Origin: an uncultured Roseicyclus sp.
Lineage (GTDB): Bacteria; Pseudomonadota; Alphaproteobacteria; Rhodobacterales; Rhodobacteraceae
Reading direction: 5' to 3'
DNA: 64,000 nucleotides
NCBI GenBank assembly: GCA_947494975.1
Contig: CANLXA010000001.1
Location: forward strand, 806,001 to 870,000
Shown: in pieces, positions 21,479 through 30,440 of the stretch
Position numbering within the stretch: position 1 is the first letter of the stretch
How the letters are laid out: every line of letters starts with the position of its first letter
Notes under the pieces: generated by a model
What the model was told of the DNA's origin: nothing
What the model saw: only the letters and a program-made list of their open reading frames with translations
Databases searched by the model: none
Program-made: the position numbers and the translations under genes

Positions 21479-22681
21479 CTAACCGTCCTGCGCGCGTTGC
21501 CGGGCGCGGGCTTCGGCGGGCGCGCGGGCGGCGCGGGTCAGTTCCTGAAGCGCCTCGGTCAGCTGTGCCAGATCCCCCCGCAGGCCCATGATGTCCGCAT
21601 CGCGGGTGGTGGCGAACTCTTCGGCCATCTTGAACAATTGCACATCAATGGAGCGCAGCCGGTTGCGGCTCTCATCGTCCAGCCCATGCTCCGCCGCCAT
21701 ACCATCAAGGGCCGAGGCCAGCCGTTCCTGCGCCGTCGCCAGGCGTTCGGTGGCCATGACCTGCCCGGGCCCCAACCGTTCCGTCAGCGCATCCACCGAT
21801 TGCGACAGCCCCAGCATCCGCTGTTCGGTGGCCGCACGGCGGGTTTCGGATTGCGCGAACAGGCTTTGCAGCGTGTCCATCTGATCAACCATGTGGTCGA
21901 GCACCGTGGCGATGGCCGCCTTGTCGATGGCCCCGTCGCCATCGCCGGAGAACGAGACGCGCGTGATCGACGCCAGCCATTCCTCCAACTCGCGGTAGAA
22001 CCGGTTCTGCCCATGCCCCGCGTAAAGCTCCAGCAGGCCCACGATCAGCGACCCGGCCAGGCCCAGAAGCGACGAGGCAAAGGCCGTGCCCATGCCGCCA
22101 AGCTGGTCGTCAAGGCCGTCCATCAACCGCCCGAACACGGCGAGGCCCTCTTCCCCATCGGTCGGCTGCAGCGACCGGATGGTTTCCACAACCGCAGGCA
22201 CGGTGGTGGCCAGACCGAAGAACGTCCCCAGAAGGCCCAGGAAAATCAGAAGGTTGGCGATGTAGCGCGTGATATCGCGGCTCTCTTCCATCCGCGCGCC
22301 GACGGAATCCAGAACCGACTTGGCCGAGGCCGGCGTCACCTGCATCCGGCTGCCGCGCATCCGCGTGACACCCGAGATCGCGGCCATCAGGCGCGGGGGT
22401 TTGTCGTCGCTATCGGCCTGCCCGCCACCGGCGACCTGCTCGATCCACGCAACCGACGAGAACAGCTGGATCACCTGAAAGAAGGTGGCACAAACGCCCA
22501 CCACGAACACCACGCCGATTGTGCCGTTCAGGTAGGGAGATGCAAGAAACACGGGCTGCACCCGCGGCCATACCAACACACCCCCCGCGATCACCAGCGC
22601 AAGGATTATCAACATCAGCACGATCTGCTGCGTTGGCCGTGTGAATCGGAGCGCGCCTGCGCCCTCTCTGCTGCTCGCCAT
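21479..22681 (-). CDS. MotA/TolQ/ExbB-like proton channel protein (ZorA-like)
   Basis: 400 residues from the ATG at 22681 (MASSREGAGALRF); the frame further upstream has no family sequence. Four hydrophobic segments are visible: about 20-41, 50-73, 150-175 (ANLLIFLGLLGTFFGLATT) and 215-235 (AFASSLLGLAGSLIVGLLEL). The last two match the MotA/TolQ/ExbB core (PF01618). The C-terminal third is a soluble, probably helical cytoplasmic tail (residues about 250-400), as in ZorA. With the downstream MotB-like protein it should form a 5:2 ion-driven rotary motor. Confidence 0.85.
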   Translation of the reverse strand: MASSREGAGALRFTRPTQQIVLMLIILALVIAGGVLVWPRVQPVFLASPYLNGTIGVVFVVGVCATFFQVIQLFSSVAWIEQVAGGGQADSDDKPPRLMAAISGVTRMRGSRMQVTPASAKSVLDSVGARMEESRDITRYIANLLIFLGLLGTFFGLATTVPAVVETIRSLQPTDGEEGLAVFGRLMDGLDDQLGGMGTAFASSLLGLAGSLIVGLLELYAGHGQNRFYRELEEWLASITRVSFSGDGDGAIDKAAIATVLDHMVDQMDTLQSLFAQSETRRAATEQRMLGLSQSVDALTERLGPGQVMATERLATAQERLASALDGMAAEHGLDDESRNRLRSIDVQLFKMAEEFATTRDADIMGLRGDLAQLTEALQELTRAARAPAEARARQRAQDG

Positions 22682-22754
22682 GGCGTGTTGACCGCTCTTT
22701 GGACTTCTTCGGGCGAACCCTACACCGGGCAGGGGCCCGGCGACAACACAAGCC

Positions 22755-23300
22755 TCACCCCGCCCCGTTGAGCGACCGCACCTGTGTGACCAGGGCCTCA
22801 AGATCCGCGTCGCCGATCCCAAGCTCGGCCAGATGGGCGGCGGTGTTGTAGAGGTATTCGTCATTGGGGCCGCGCCCACCGGTGGACCGTGCGATGATCT
22901 GCGCCTGATCGTCCAGCGACAGGGCCCCGCAATATTGTTCGTGATCGCGGTTGATGACATAGGTCAGCACATCGTGCTGGGTTCCACCATCGTGGAACTC
23001 TACGCTCAGCCGGGTTTCCAGATAGGCCGAGGAAATCAGCTCTCGTTCCCGCAGATAGGCCAACGTCTTGTCCTCATGGCCCGGCTCAACAAGAAGGCCA
23101 AGGCCGTCGCAAAACGCGTCAGCCGCGGCATCAAGCGCCAGGACGAGGCCCGGTTTCTCAACCGTGCCCCGATGGTGGATCGACGACATGCAAAACGACC
23201 GGTGCCAGCCATTGAGCCGCGCCACCTTCGTCTCGGCCACCGGAAATCCGGGATTCCAGAGAAGCGAGCCATAGCCGAAGACCCAGAGCGGTGCGTTCAT
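22755..23300 (-). CDS. Gamma-glutamylcyclotransferase, ChaC-like
   Basis: 181 residues. The start LWVFGYGSLLWNPGF is the diagnostic glycine-rich substrate loop of the ChaC family, followed by GWHRSFCMSS and GTVEKPGLVLAL. ChaC enzymes act on glutathione, releasing 5-oxoproline and Cys-Gly. It is on the same strand as the motor genes but 74 bp upstream of them, and diverges from the DUF2125 gene. Confidence 0.9.
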   Translation of the reverse strand: MNAPLWVFGYGSLLWNPGFPVAETKVARLNGWHRSFCMSSIHHRGTVEKPGLVLALDAAADAFCDGLGLLVEPGHEDKTLAYLRERELISSAYLETRLSVEFHDGGTQHDVLTYVINRDHEQYCGALSLDDQAQIIARSTGGRGPNDEYLYNTAAHLAELGIGDADLEALVTQVRSLNGAG

Positions 23301-23359
23301 GTGGTGGTCCTTGTCCTGCCCCGCCGCTATAGGCGATAGAACCGCAGAAGGGGAGTGGC

Positions 23360-24361
23360 ATGAAGCGGCTTTTGATCGGGATTGTGGTGCTGGTCGCCCT
23401 GGGCATTATCGCCTGGGGTGCGGTGTCGATCACGACCCAAACCGCCGCGACGAGGTGGTTGGAGGCCCGGCAGGCCGAAGGCTGGGTCGCCAATGCAGAC
23501 AATGTGGCGGTCTCGGGCTTTCCCCTCGCCTTCGAGACGCGGTTTGGCGCGCTGGAGCTGGCCGATCCCGCCACCGGGCTTGCCTGGACCGCGCCTGAAT
23601 TTCGGCTGGAACAGGCGGCCTTTCGGCTCGACCGGCTGGCCGCGATCTGGCCCGGCACCCAGACGCTCGCCTCCCCCGAAGAGCGGTTGACCATCACCAG
23701 CACCGAGATCGCCGCCGAACTCGACGTGCAACCGACACGCCGCTTCGCGCTCGATGACATGCGGGCGCGGCTCCGCGATGTGGCGATCCAGTCGACCGCC
23801 GATTGGACCATGTCGCTGGAAACGGGCACCCTGATCGTCACCCGGCTGGACGGGGAAGGGGCTCGCTACAGCATCGAGCTGACCGCCGCCAACCTGATCC
23901 CGCGCGATGCCTGGCGCGACCGTCTGGATCCGGCGGGCCTCCTCCCCGAAGCTATGGGAAGCACCCTGGCCCAGGCCATGATCCGCTTTGATGCGCCCTG
24001 GGATATGGACGCGATCGAGGTGGCCCGTCCTCAGATCACCCTGATCGAACTGGAAGAGGTGAATGCGGATTGGGGTGACATGTTCTTCCGCGCCACCGGT
24101 GTGTTGAATGTGACGGAGGGGGGCGTGCCAGAGGGCGATCTTGCCGTGCGGGCCGAAAACTGGCGCGCCATGGTGGATCTGGCTGAAAATGCCGGGCTTG
24201 TGCCCGAAAGGCTGCGCCCGACGGCGGAGGCGATGCTGGAGGTGCTGGCCGGAATGAATGGCAGTGCCGAGAATATCGATGCCACGCTCAGCTTTTCAAA
24301 CGGGCGCGTCTTCATCGGGCCGCTGCCCCTTGGCCCCGCCCCCAACCTGCGCCTGCGTTAA
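23360..24361 (+). CDS. DUF2125 domain protein, membrane-anchored
   Basis: 333 residues with an N-terminal membrane anchor (MKRLLIGIVVLVALGIIAWG) and a periplasmic body that begins TRWLEARQAEGW and continues VSGFPLAFETRFG, the typical opening of DUF2125 proteins of alphaproteobacteria. The rest is beta-rich with similarity in style to AsmA/LPS-transport-like repeats. Function is unknown. A GGGGAG ribosome site precedes the ATG. The stop TAA overlaps the stop of the convergent extensin-like gene in the sequence TTAA (24358-24361). Confidence 0.85.
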   Translation: MKRLLIGIVVLVALGIIAWGAVSITTQTAATRWLEARQAEGWVANADNVAVSGFPLAFETRFGALELADPATGLAWTAPEFRLEQAAFRLDRLAAIWPGTQTLASPEERLTITSTEIAAELDVQPTRRFALDDMRARLRDVAIQSTADWTMSLETGTLIVTRLDGEGARYSIELTAANLIPRDAWRDRLDPAGLLPEAMGSTLAQAMIRFDAPWDMDAIEVARPQITLIELEEVNADWGDMFFRATGVLNVTEGGVPEGDLAVRAENWRAMVDLAENAGLVPERLRPTAEAMLEVLAGMNGSAENIDATLSFSNGRVFIGPLPLGPAPNLRLR

Positions 24362-25320
24362 CGGCAATAGGCGCCGGAGCGGTAGGACGCGACGTCAAAA
24401 TGGTAGTGATCGCGGTGGAAGCGGTCTGAATTCGGCCCCAGAACCGTGCCGAAGGTGCCGCAGGCGGCCTCGTGCAGGCGGCGCATGATGGTGGAATGCT
24501 GCCCGCTCCAGTTGTCCAGCACCGACAATTCCGACCCGTTGGCCAGCCCGATGCCCGCGATATCGATCGCATTGCCGGTTGCGTGTTCCGACAGCCGCGC
24601 GCCGGAGCGCGAATTGCGGGTGCGGCAGGCATAGGAGGCGACAACGCGCAGATTGGCCATGCCGCCGCCGGTATTGCCGACGATGTCCTCGGCATTCAAC
24701 ACCCATTGGCTCACCGCTTGCGCGGTCGTGCAATTGATCGTCGCGGGCGTGGTCAGAGGTATCCCGTGGACCACGCGAAGCCGCACCGCATTGGAGATAC
24801 CGCAGCCGCTGATCCGGCCCGTCACCGGCTCGATCTCGTCGCCCTGAAGGCCGATCACACCGCACAGCGCGCCGGTATCGCGGCCCGGCTGGGTCACGCG
24901 ACCGGGCAGGTTGCGGGTCGCCGCCGCCCGCACGCGGCCCTCAAGGCCGTCGGGCCGCAGGACCGGGCGGAGCGAGCGGGTGGTCGCAAGAGACGATCCG
25001 CCGCTGGCCACGATGGTGGACCCGGCGCCGCTGCCGGTTTCGCCGCCGGGACGGAACAGGCCGGCCACAGGGCGCGGACGGTAGGGCGCTATGCCCTCCG
25101 CCGCAGGCGCACCGGCCACCTCACCGGCATCCGCGGCGCCAAGGCCCCGGGGCGCCGTGCTGCTTGGCATCGGCGCGCCGCCGGGCCGGGCGGAGGGGCG
25201 AAGCGATGCGGCGGGGGCCAGCTCCGTGCCAGCCACCAAGCGGCGTTCCGGCGCGGTTTGTGCCATCGCATCTGCTGGCAGCAGCAGGACAAGCAGGATT
25301 ATGGTGACAGCCACCCTCAC
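24358..25320 (-). CDS. Extensin-like family secreted protein
   Basis: About 320 residues. I choose the GTG at 25320 because it overlaps the upstream TGA as GTGA; a GTG at 25314 would also work. A signal peptide (AVTIILLVLLLPADAMAQ) is followed by a Pro/Ala/Gly-rich low-complexity stretch (about 25-140) and a C-terminal domain with SEHATGNAIDIAGIGL and FHRDHYHFDVA. These His/Asp blocks define the bacterial extensin-like C-terminal domain, which resembles DD-/LD-carboxypeptidase-type metallopeptidases. A cell-wall role in the periplasm is likely. Confidence 0.85.
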   Translation of the reverse strand: MRVAVTIILLVLLLPADAMAQTAPERRLVAGTELAPAASLRPSARPGGAPMPSSTAPRGLGAADAGEVAGAPAAEGIAPYRPRPVAGLFRPGGETGSGAGSTIVASGGSSLATTRSLRPVLRPDGLEGRVRAAATRNLPGRVTQPGRDTGALCGVIGLQGDEIEPVTGRISGCGISNAVRLRVVHGIPLTTPATINCTTAQAVSQWVLNAEDIVGNTGGGMANLRVVASYACRTRNSRSGARLSEHATGNAIDIAGIGLANGSELSVLDNWSGQHSTIMRRLHEAACGTFGTVLGPNSDRFHRDHYHFDVASYRSGAYCR

Positions 25321-26249
25321 CCCGAATCGTCCGTCCGGCGCGCGCCGCGCCCGAAATCCGGGGCGTCGATATCCTGCCCCGCCTCGATGATCCCGCGCCG
25401 GATCGCCCGCGTGCGCGTGAAGTAATCGTGCAGATGATCGCCGTCGCCGGTCCGGATCGCCCGCTGCAGCGCAAAGAGCTCCTCGGTGAACCGCCCCAGG
25501 ATCTCCAGTGTGGCATCCTTGTTGCTCAGAAACACGTCGCGCCACATCGTCGGATCCGATGCCGCAATGCGGGTGAAATCCCGGAAGCCGGCGGCGGAGT
25601 ACTTGATGACCTCGCTGTCGGTCACGCGGCGCAGATCGTCGGCCACGCCGACCATCGTGTAGGCGATCAGGTGCGGCGTGTGGGAGGTGACGGCCAGTAC
25701 CAGATCGTGGTGATCGGCCTCCATTTCCTCCACAAGCGCTCCACAGCCTATCCACAGGTCGCGCAACCGCGCCGTGGCGGCGGGATCGGTCCCGGGGGCC
25801 GGCGTGAGGATCGTGTAGCGGTTGTCGAACAGCTCGGCAAAACCCGAGCGGGGGCCGGAATGCTCCGTCCCGGCCAGCGGGTGGCCGGGCACAAAATGCA
25901 CATTGTCGGGCAGATGCGGGCCAACCTGTTCGATCACGTCGCGTTTGACCGAGCCGACATCGGTGACCGTGGCGCCGGGCGCCAGATGCGGGGCCATCTC
26001 CTCCGTGACCCGCGCCATGGCGCCCACCGGCACGGCCAGCACCACCAGATCGGCCCCGTCCACGGCCTCGGCCACCGTCTCGGTGATCCGGTCGCAGAGG
26101 TTGATTTCCCCCGCGACGGCACGGGTTTCGGCGGACCGGGCCGTGCCCACGATCTCACCGGCCAGCCCCTTGCGGCGCATCGCATGGGCCATCGATCCGG
26201 CGATCAGGCCGAGCCCGAGCAGCGCCACTCGATTGTAGATCACGCTCAT
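25317..26249 (-). CDS. Prephenate/arogenate dehydrogenase
   Basis: 310 residues from the ATG at 26249 (MSVIYNRVALLGLGLIAGS). The NAD(P)-binding loop LGLGLIAGS opens the Rossmann domain, and the catalytic-domain blocks VPGHPLAGTEHSGP, SHTPHLIAYTMV and GFRDFTRIAASDPTMWRD are typical of TyrA. It converts prephenate or arogenate on the way to tyrosine. The start overlaps the hisC stop by 4 bp; in alphaproteobacteria HisC-type enzymes often serve also as aromatic aminotransferases, which explains the pairing. Confidence 0.94.
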   Translation of the reverse strand: MSVIYNRVALLGLGLIAGSMAHAMRRKGLAGEIVGTARSAETRAVAGEINLCDRITETVAEAVDGADLVVLAVPVGAMARVTEEMAPHLAPGATVTDVGSVKRDVIEQVGPHLPDNVHFVPGHPLAGTEHSGPRSGFAELFDNRYTILTPAPGTDPAATARLRDLWIGCGALVEEMEADHHDLVLAVTSHTPHLIAYTMVGVADDLRRVTDSEVIKYSAAGFRDFTRIAASDPTMWRDVFLSNKDATLEILGRFTEELFALQRAIRTGDGDHLHDYFTRTRAIRRGIIEAGQDIDAPDFGRGARRTDDSG

Positions 26250-27331
26250 ACCGCCCCCACGAAGGTGCCGAGCGATGCCAGAACGCGGCCATTGTCCTCG
26301 GGCCGCCCCACGGAGATGCGCAGGCAATGCGGCAACCCGTAGGATTTCGGCGCGCGCACGATGATCCCGTCGGTTTTCAGATGCGCATCCGCCGCATCCG
26401 CCGTCGCCTCATCGGCAAACCGGGCCAGCACAAAATTCGCGTGGCTGTCGTCGCAGGCGATCCCGAGTTGGCGCAGCCCGCCGGTCAGACGCGCGCGTTC
26501 CTCGGCATTCACCCGTATACACTCGTCAACCCAATCCACGTCCCGCATCGCGGCCTCGGCCCCGGCCAGCGCGATGGTCGACAGGTTGAACGGCCCCCGA
26601 ATGCGGTTCAGCGTATCGATCACGTGCTGCGGGCCATAGCCGAACCCCACACGCAGCCCGCCAAGCCCGTAGGCCTTCGAAAAGGTCCGGGTCATCACCA
26701 CGTTGTTGCGGGCCTCGACCAACGCAAGGCCGCCATCATAGCCCTCGGCAAACTCCACATAAGCTCCATCGAGGATCAGCAGGCATTGCTCCGGCAAGGC
26801 ATCGGCTAGCCGCGTCAGCGCATCACTGTCGATCAGCGTCGCACAGGGGTTGGAGGGGTTGGCGATGAAGATCAGCCGCGTGCGCTCGGTGATCCCGGCA
26901 ATCAACGCCTCCACATCGACCACCCGCTCGTGCTCGGGCACCCGCATGGGCGTGGCGCCGGCCGCATGGGCGGCGATCGGATACATGCCAAAGCCGTGCT
27001 CGGTATAAAGCACCTCGTCGCCGGGCCCTGCATAGGCTTGGTTCAGCCAGTGGATCACCTCGTCGCTACCGGCGCCGCAGATGATGCGCTCCGCCGCAAG
27101 GCCGTGAATCTCGGCAATCGCATCGCGCAAGTCGGCATGGTCCGTCGACGGATACCGATTGGCCCCGCTGGCCGCCTTCACCATTGCCTCGACCGCGGCC
27201 GGTGACGCGCCGAAGGGGTTTTCGTTCGCGCTCAGCTTCAGCGGCTCCGCATGGCCTTCGATCTTCGAGGCCCCGCCCTGATAAAGCGCAATGTCGAGAA
27301 TGCCGGGTTGCGGGCGGATGGGGGCGGTCAT
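26246..27331 (-). CDS. hisC: Histidinol-phosphate aminotransferase
   Basis: 361 residues, PLP-dependent class I/II aminotransferase. LSANENPFGASP, the loop GAGSDEVIHW, FIANPSNPCAT, and the PLP lysine in TRTFSKAYGLGGLRVGF are intact. It makes histidinol phosphate and may also act in tyrosine/phenylalanine synthesis, since it is coupled to the prephenate dehydrogenase gene. No other his genes are nearby. The 164 bp upstream (27332-27495), before the priA stop, show nothing recognisable. Confidence 0.93.
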   Translation of the reverse strand: MTAPIRPQPGILDIALYQGGASKIEGHAEPLKLSANENPFGASPAAVEAMVKAASGANRYPSTDHADLRDAIAEIHGLAAERIICGAGSDEVIHWLNQAYAGPGDEVLYTEHGFGMYPIAAHAAGATPMRVPEHERVVDVEALIAGITERTRLIFIANPSNPCATLIDSDALTRLADALPEQCLLILDGAYVEFAEGYDGGLALVEARNNVVMTRTFSKAYGLGGLRVGFGYGPQHVIDTLNRIRGPFNLSTIALAGAEAAMRDVDWVDECIRVNAEERARLTGGLRQLGIACDDSHANFVLARFADEATADAADAHLKTDGIIVRAPKSYGLPHCLRISVGRPEDNGRVLASLGTFVGAV

Positions 27332-27495
27332 GGGCTACGTCCAGATTGGGTTTCGCAGGGTTCTAGCGCGCGGGCGCGCGGGGGGGAATGCCATTTGTCG
27401 ATCTGTCGCGGGTCGGCTTCTACGGGTCATCGAAGGAATCCCGGCACTCGGCAAAGTGCCGCCCAAACTCGGCACGCGCTTGGGCAATCGGATCG

Positions 27496-29685
27496 CTAGT
27501 AGAAACTCTGCGGATCGATATCCACCGCCAGCCGCAAGTGCCCGGGCAGTTTCAGGCCTGACACCCACCGGCTGAGCGCCGGTTGTAGCGCCACGCCTTT
27601 CGGCGCCTTGACCAGCAATCGTACCCGGTGGCGGCCCCGGACGCGGGCGATGGGGGCGGGTGCGGGGCCATAAACGATGCCGCCTGCCTGCCGGATCGGG
27701 CCATCATTGCGGGCCAGATGGGTACCAAGATCGAACGCGGCGGCGGCTTCCGTGCTGCTGATGATGATCCCCGCAAGCCGGCCATAGGGCGGCATCCCCG
27801 CCGCCTCGCGCTCGGCGGCTTCGGTGCGCCAGAACCCTTCCTCATCGCCGCTCAGGATCGCGCGGATCACCGGGTGATCCGGCTGAAACGTCTGGAGGAG
27901 CGCTTGGCCCGGCCTGTCGGCACGTCCCGCCCGGCCCGCCACCTGTCGCATCAGTTGAAATGTCCGCTCCGCCGCGCGCAGATCACTGCCCTGGAGGCCC
28001 AGATCCGCATCGATCACACCGACAAGGGTCAGGCGCGGGAAATTGTGGCCCTTGGCGACCAGCTGCGTGCCGATGATCAGGTCCGTGTCGCCATGGGCCA
28101 GCTCCTCGATCTGTGCCTTGAGCGCGCGGGCCGATCCAAAGAGGTCCGACGACAGGATTGCCATTTTTGCATCGGGAAACAGCGCCGTTGCCTCCTCCGC
28201 GATCCGCTCCACCCCCGGCCCGACGGCGGCCATCTTCCCCTCCACCTCGCAGGACGGGCAGGTGGTGGGCAAGGGTTTGGTCTCCCCACATTGGTGGCAG
28301 ATCAGGCGCTTCTGGAACCGGTGCTCCACCATACGCGCATCGCAATGGTCGCAGCCCACCATCTCGCCACAGGCCCGGCACAGCGTGACCGGCGCATAGC
28401 CCCGGCGGTTCAGAAACAGGAGCGATTGCTCCCCCTCCTGCAATCGCTGCCCCACAGCGGAGGCGAGCGTGGGGGAAATCCAGGATGACCCCGGCAAATC
28501 CTCCAGCCGCATGTCGATGGCGGCCATGTCCGGCAGGTCCTGCGGGCCGAACCGGCTGCTCAGGTCAAGGCGAGTATACTTGCCGGCCTGCGCATTGGCC
28601 CAGGATTCGAGCGATGGCGTGGCCGAGGCCAAAACCACCTGCGCGTCGTTGAGCGAGGCGCGCAGCACCGCCATATCGCGCGCGTTATACGCCGCGCCCT
28701 CCTCCTGCTTGTAGGAGGTGTCGTGTTCCTCATCCACGACGATCAGGCCCAGATCACGATAGGGCAGGAACAGGGCCGAGCGCGCGCCCACAACCAGCTG
28801 CGCCTCGCCCTGTCCCACCATCCGCCAGCAGCGGCGGCGTTCCGTCATCGTCACGCCCGAATGCCACTCGGCGGGCTCCGCCCCGAAGCGTTCCTTCACG
28901 CGGGTCAGGAACTCGCTCGTCAGCGCAATCTCCGGCAACAGGACAAGCGCCTGTCGCCCCTGGCGCAGGCATTCCGCGACGGCTTCGAGGTAGACCTCGG
29001 TCTTGCCCGATCCCGTCACGCCCTTCAGAACGACGGTTCCGTATCGACGCGCCTTCAGCCCGTCGCGCAGCGCGGTGGCGGCAACGGCCTGATCGTCGGT
29101 CAGGTCTTTCCCCGGCAAGTCCGGGTCAAGCGGCAAATAGGGCGCATCGCGGGGCGTATCGGCCTCTTCGACGACACCTTGCTTGGCCAATCCCTTCACG
29201 ACGGAGGATGTGACCCCCGCCAGGTCCGACAATTCCTTCAGCGTGAAGCCAAGCCCGCCATATTCCACCAGCGTGTCGATCACGCGTTGGCGGGCGGGTG
29301 TTGCCCGGTCCGGGCTCCCCTGCCCCAACCGGTAGACCTTGCGCATCGAGGGCGGGTCGCTGAGGCCCGGCGCACGGGTGGCAAGCCGCAGCATGATCGA
29401 CATCGGCGTCAGGGTGTAGGCCCCGGCCTTTTCCAGAAACTCCCGCATCTCGGCGCGCATCGGCGCCACATCCAGCACACGATTGACCGACCGCACCTTG
29501 GCAATATCCCAATCGCCGCGCCCCTTGCCCCAGACCACGCCCAGAACCTTGCGCGGCCCCAGCGGCACCTCCACAAAGGCCCCCAGCCAGCAGCCGCCGG
29601 CGGGTGCCTTGTAATCCAACACGCGATCCAGGGGCTCTGCCGTCAGAACCCCCACCAGATCTCCTTCGTCGAAATGCTCGTCCAT
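27496..29685 (-). CDS. priA: Primosomal protein N', replication-restart helicase PriA
   Basis: 729 residues from the ATG at 29685 (MDEHFDEGDLVGVLTAEPL). A GTG at 29733 would add 16 residues but lies inside the GTTAGCGCTAAC palindrome and is less likely. The order is: N-terminal 3'-end-binding domain, helicase Walker A GVTGSGKTEVYL, VDEEHD motif II, the eight-cysteine zinc region (CRACGEMVGCDHCDAR, CHQCGE, CPSC) and the C-terminal helicase motifs (GTQLVAKGHNFPRLTL, QVAGRAGRADRPGQAL). PriA reloads the replisome at stalled forks. Confidence 0.95.
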   Translation of the reverse strand: MDEHFDEGDLVGVLTAEPLDRVLDYKAPAGGCWLGAFVEVPLGPRKVLGVVWGKGRGDWDIAKVRSVNRVLDVAPMRAEMREFLEKAGAYTLTPMSIMLRLATRAPGLSDPPSMRKVYRLGQGSPDRATPARQRVIDTLVEYGGLGFTLKELSDLAGVTSSVVKGLAKQGVVEEADTPRDAPYLPLDPDLPGKDLTDDQAVAATALRDGLKARRYGTVVLKGVTGSGKTEVYLEAVAECLRQGRQALVLLPEIALTSEFLTRVKERFGAEPAEWHSGVTMTERRRCWRMVGQGEAQLVVGARSALFLPYRDLGLIVVDEEHDTSYKQEEGAAYNARDMAVLRASLNDAQVVLASATPSLESWANAQAGKYTRLDLSSRFGPQDLPDMAAIDMRLEDLPGSSWISPTLASAVGQRLQEGEQSLLFLNRRGYAPVTLCRACGEMVGCDHCDARMVEHRFQKRLICHQCGETKPLPTTCPSCEVEGKMAAVGPGVERIAEEATALFPDAKMAILSSDLFGSARALKAQIEELAHGDTDLIIGTQLVAKGHNFPRLTLVGVIDADLGLQGSDLRAAERTFQLMRQVAGRAGRADRPGQALLQTFQPDHPVIRAILSGDEEGFWRTEAAEREAAGMPPYGRLAGIIISSTEAAAAFDLGTHLARNDGPIRQAGGIVYGPAPAPIARVRGRHRVRLLVKAPKGVALQPALSRWVSGLKLPGHLRLAVDIDPQSFY

Positions 29686-29719
29686 GACCGTCCGCTCAAG
29701 GGCTCTTTTAAGGCTTTCC

Positions 29720-29731
29720 GTTAGCGCTAAC
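29720..29731. promoter_or_regulatory. Perfect palindrome between priA and transaldolase (LacI-type operator candidate)
   Basis: GTTAGCGCTAAC is a perfect 12-bp palindrome with the central CG typical of LacI/GalR-family operators. It lies 55 bp upstream of the transaldolase start and 34 bp upstream of priA. From memory, the carbon-metabolism regulator CceR of Rhodobacter binds a palindrome of this style; this is not checked here. Confidence 0.5.
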
Positions 29732-29786
29732 ACAAGCTAAAGGTTTGCCAAGTCACCATAGACCACAGCCGAAAGGAACCTCGCCA

Positions 29787-30440
29787 ATGAAATTCTTTGT
29801 GGATACCGCCGATATTGATGCGATCCGCGAGTTGCATGAGTTGGGGATGGTCGACGGCGTTACAACCAACCCGTCGCTCATCATGAAGTCCGGCCGCGAC
29901 ATCAAGGAAGTCACCAAGGAGATCTGCGAACTGGTCCCCGGCCCCGTCTCCGCCGAGACCGTTGCGCTGGATGCCGAGGGCATGATCGCGGAAGGCCGCG
30001 AGCTGGCCAAGATCGGCGACAACATCGCCATCAAGGTGCCGCTGACCTGGGCGGGCCTGCAGGCCTGCAAGGTGCTGACGAGCGAAGGCCGCATGGTCAA
30101 CGTAACGCTCTGCTTCTCGGCCAACCAGGCGCTTCTGGCCGCCAAAGCGGGGGCCACCTTCATCTCGCCCTTCGTGGGCCGCCTGGACGATATCAACATC
30201 GACGGCATGGATCTGATCGCTGAGATCCGCCAGGTCTACGACAACTACGATTTCTCCACAGAAATCCTCACAGCCTCGATCCGCTCCGCAAACCACATGA
30301 AAGAAGCCGCCCTGATCGGCGCCGATGTCGCCACCGCGCCGCCCAACGTCATCAAGGCCATGGCCAACCACGTGCTGACGGACAAGGGCCTCGACGCCTT
30401 CATGGCCGATTGGGCCAAGACCGGACAGTCGATCATCTGA
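29787..30440 (+). CDS. Transaldolase / fructose-6-phosphate aldolase family
   Basis: 217 residues from the ATG at 29787 ([16 protein letters not shown]), preceded by GAAAGGA. The short form of transaldolase: [14 protein letters not shown], the Schiff-base lysine in NIAIKVPLT, and [27 protein letters not shown] (two adjoining blocks) are conserved. It acts in the non-oxidative pentose phosphate pathway, or as an F6P aldolase; the two activities cannot be told apart by eye. The stop overlaps the convergent AraC-family gene by 8 bp. Confidence 0.93.
   Translation: MKFFVDTADIDAIRELHELGMVDGVTTNPSLIMKSGRDIKEVTKEICELVPGPVSAETVALDAEGMIAEGRELAKIGDNIAIKVPLTWAGLQACKVLTSEGRMVNVTLCFSANQALLAAKAGATFISPFVGRLDDINIDGMDLIAEIRQVYDNYDFSTEILTASIRSANHMKEAALIGADVATAPPNVIKAMANHVLTDKGLDAFMADWAKTGQSII

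Noticed and set aside
19077-22681. Complete Zorya defence system
   Set aside because: Only the motor pair is present; neighbours are clpA and a ChaC-type gene, with no ZorC, ZorD or ZorE-like gene.
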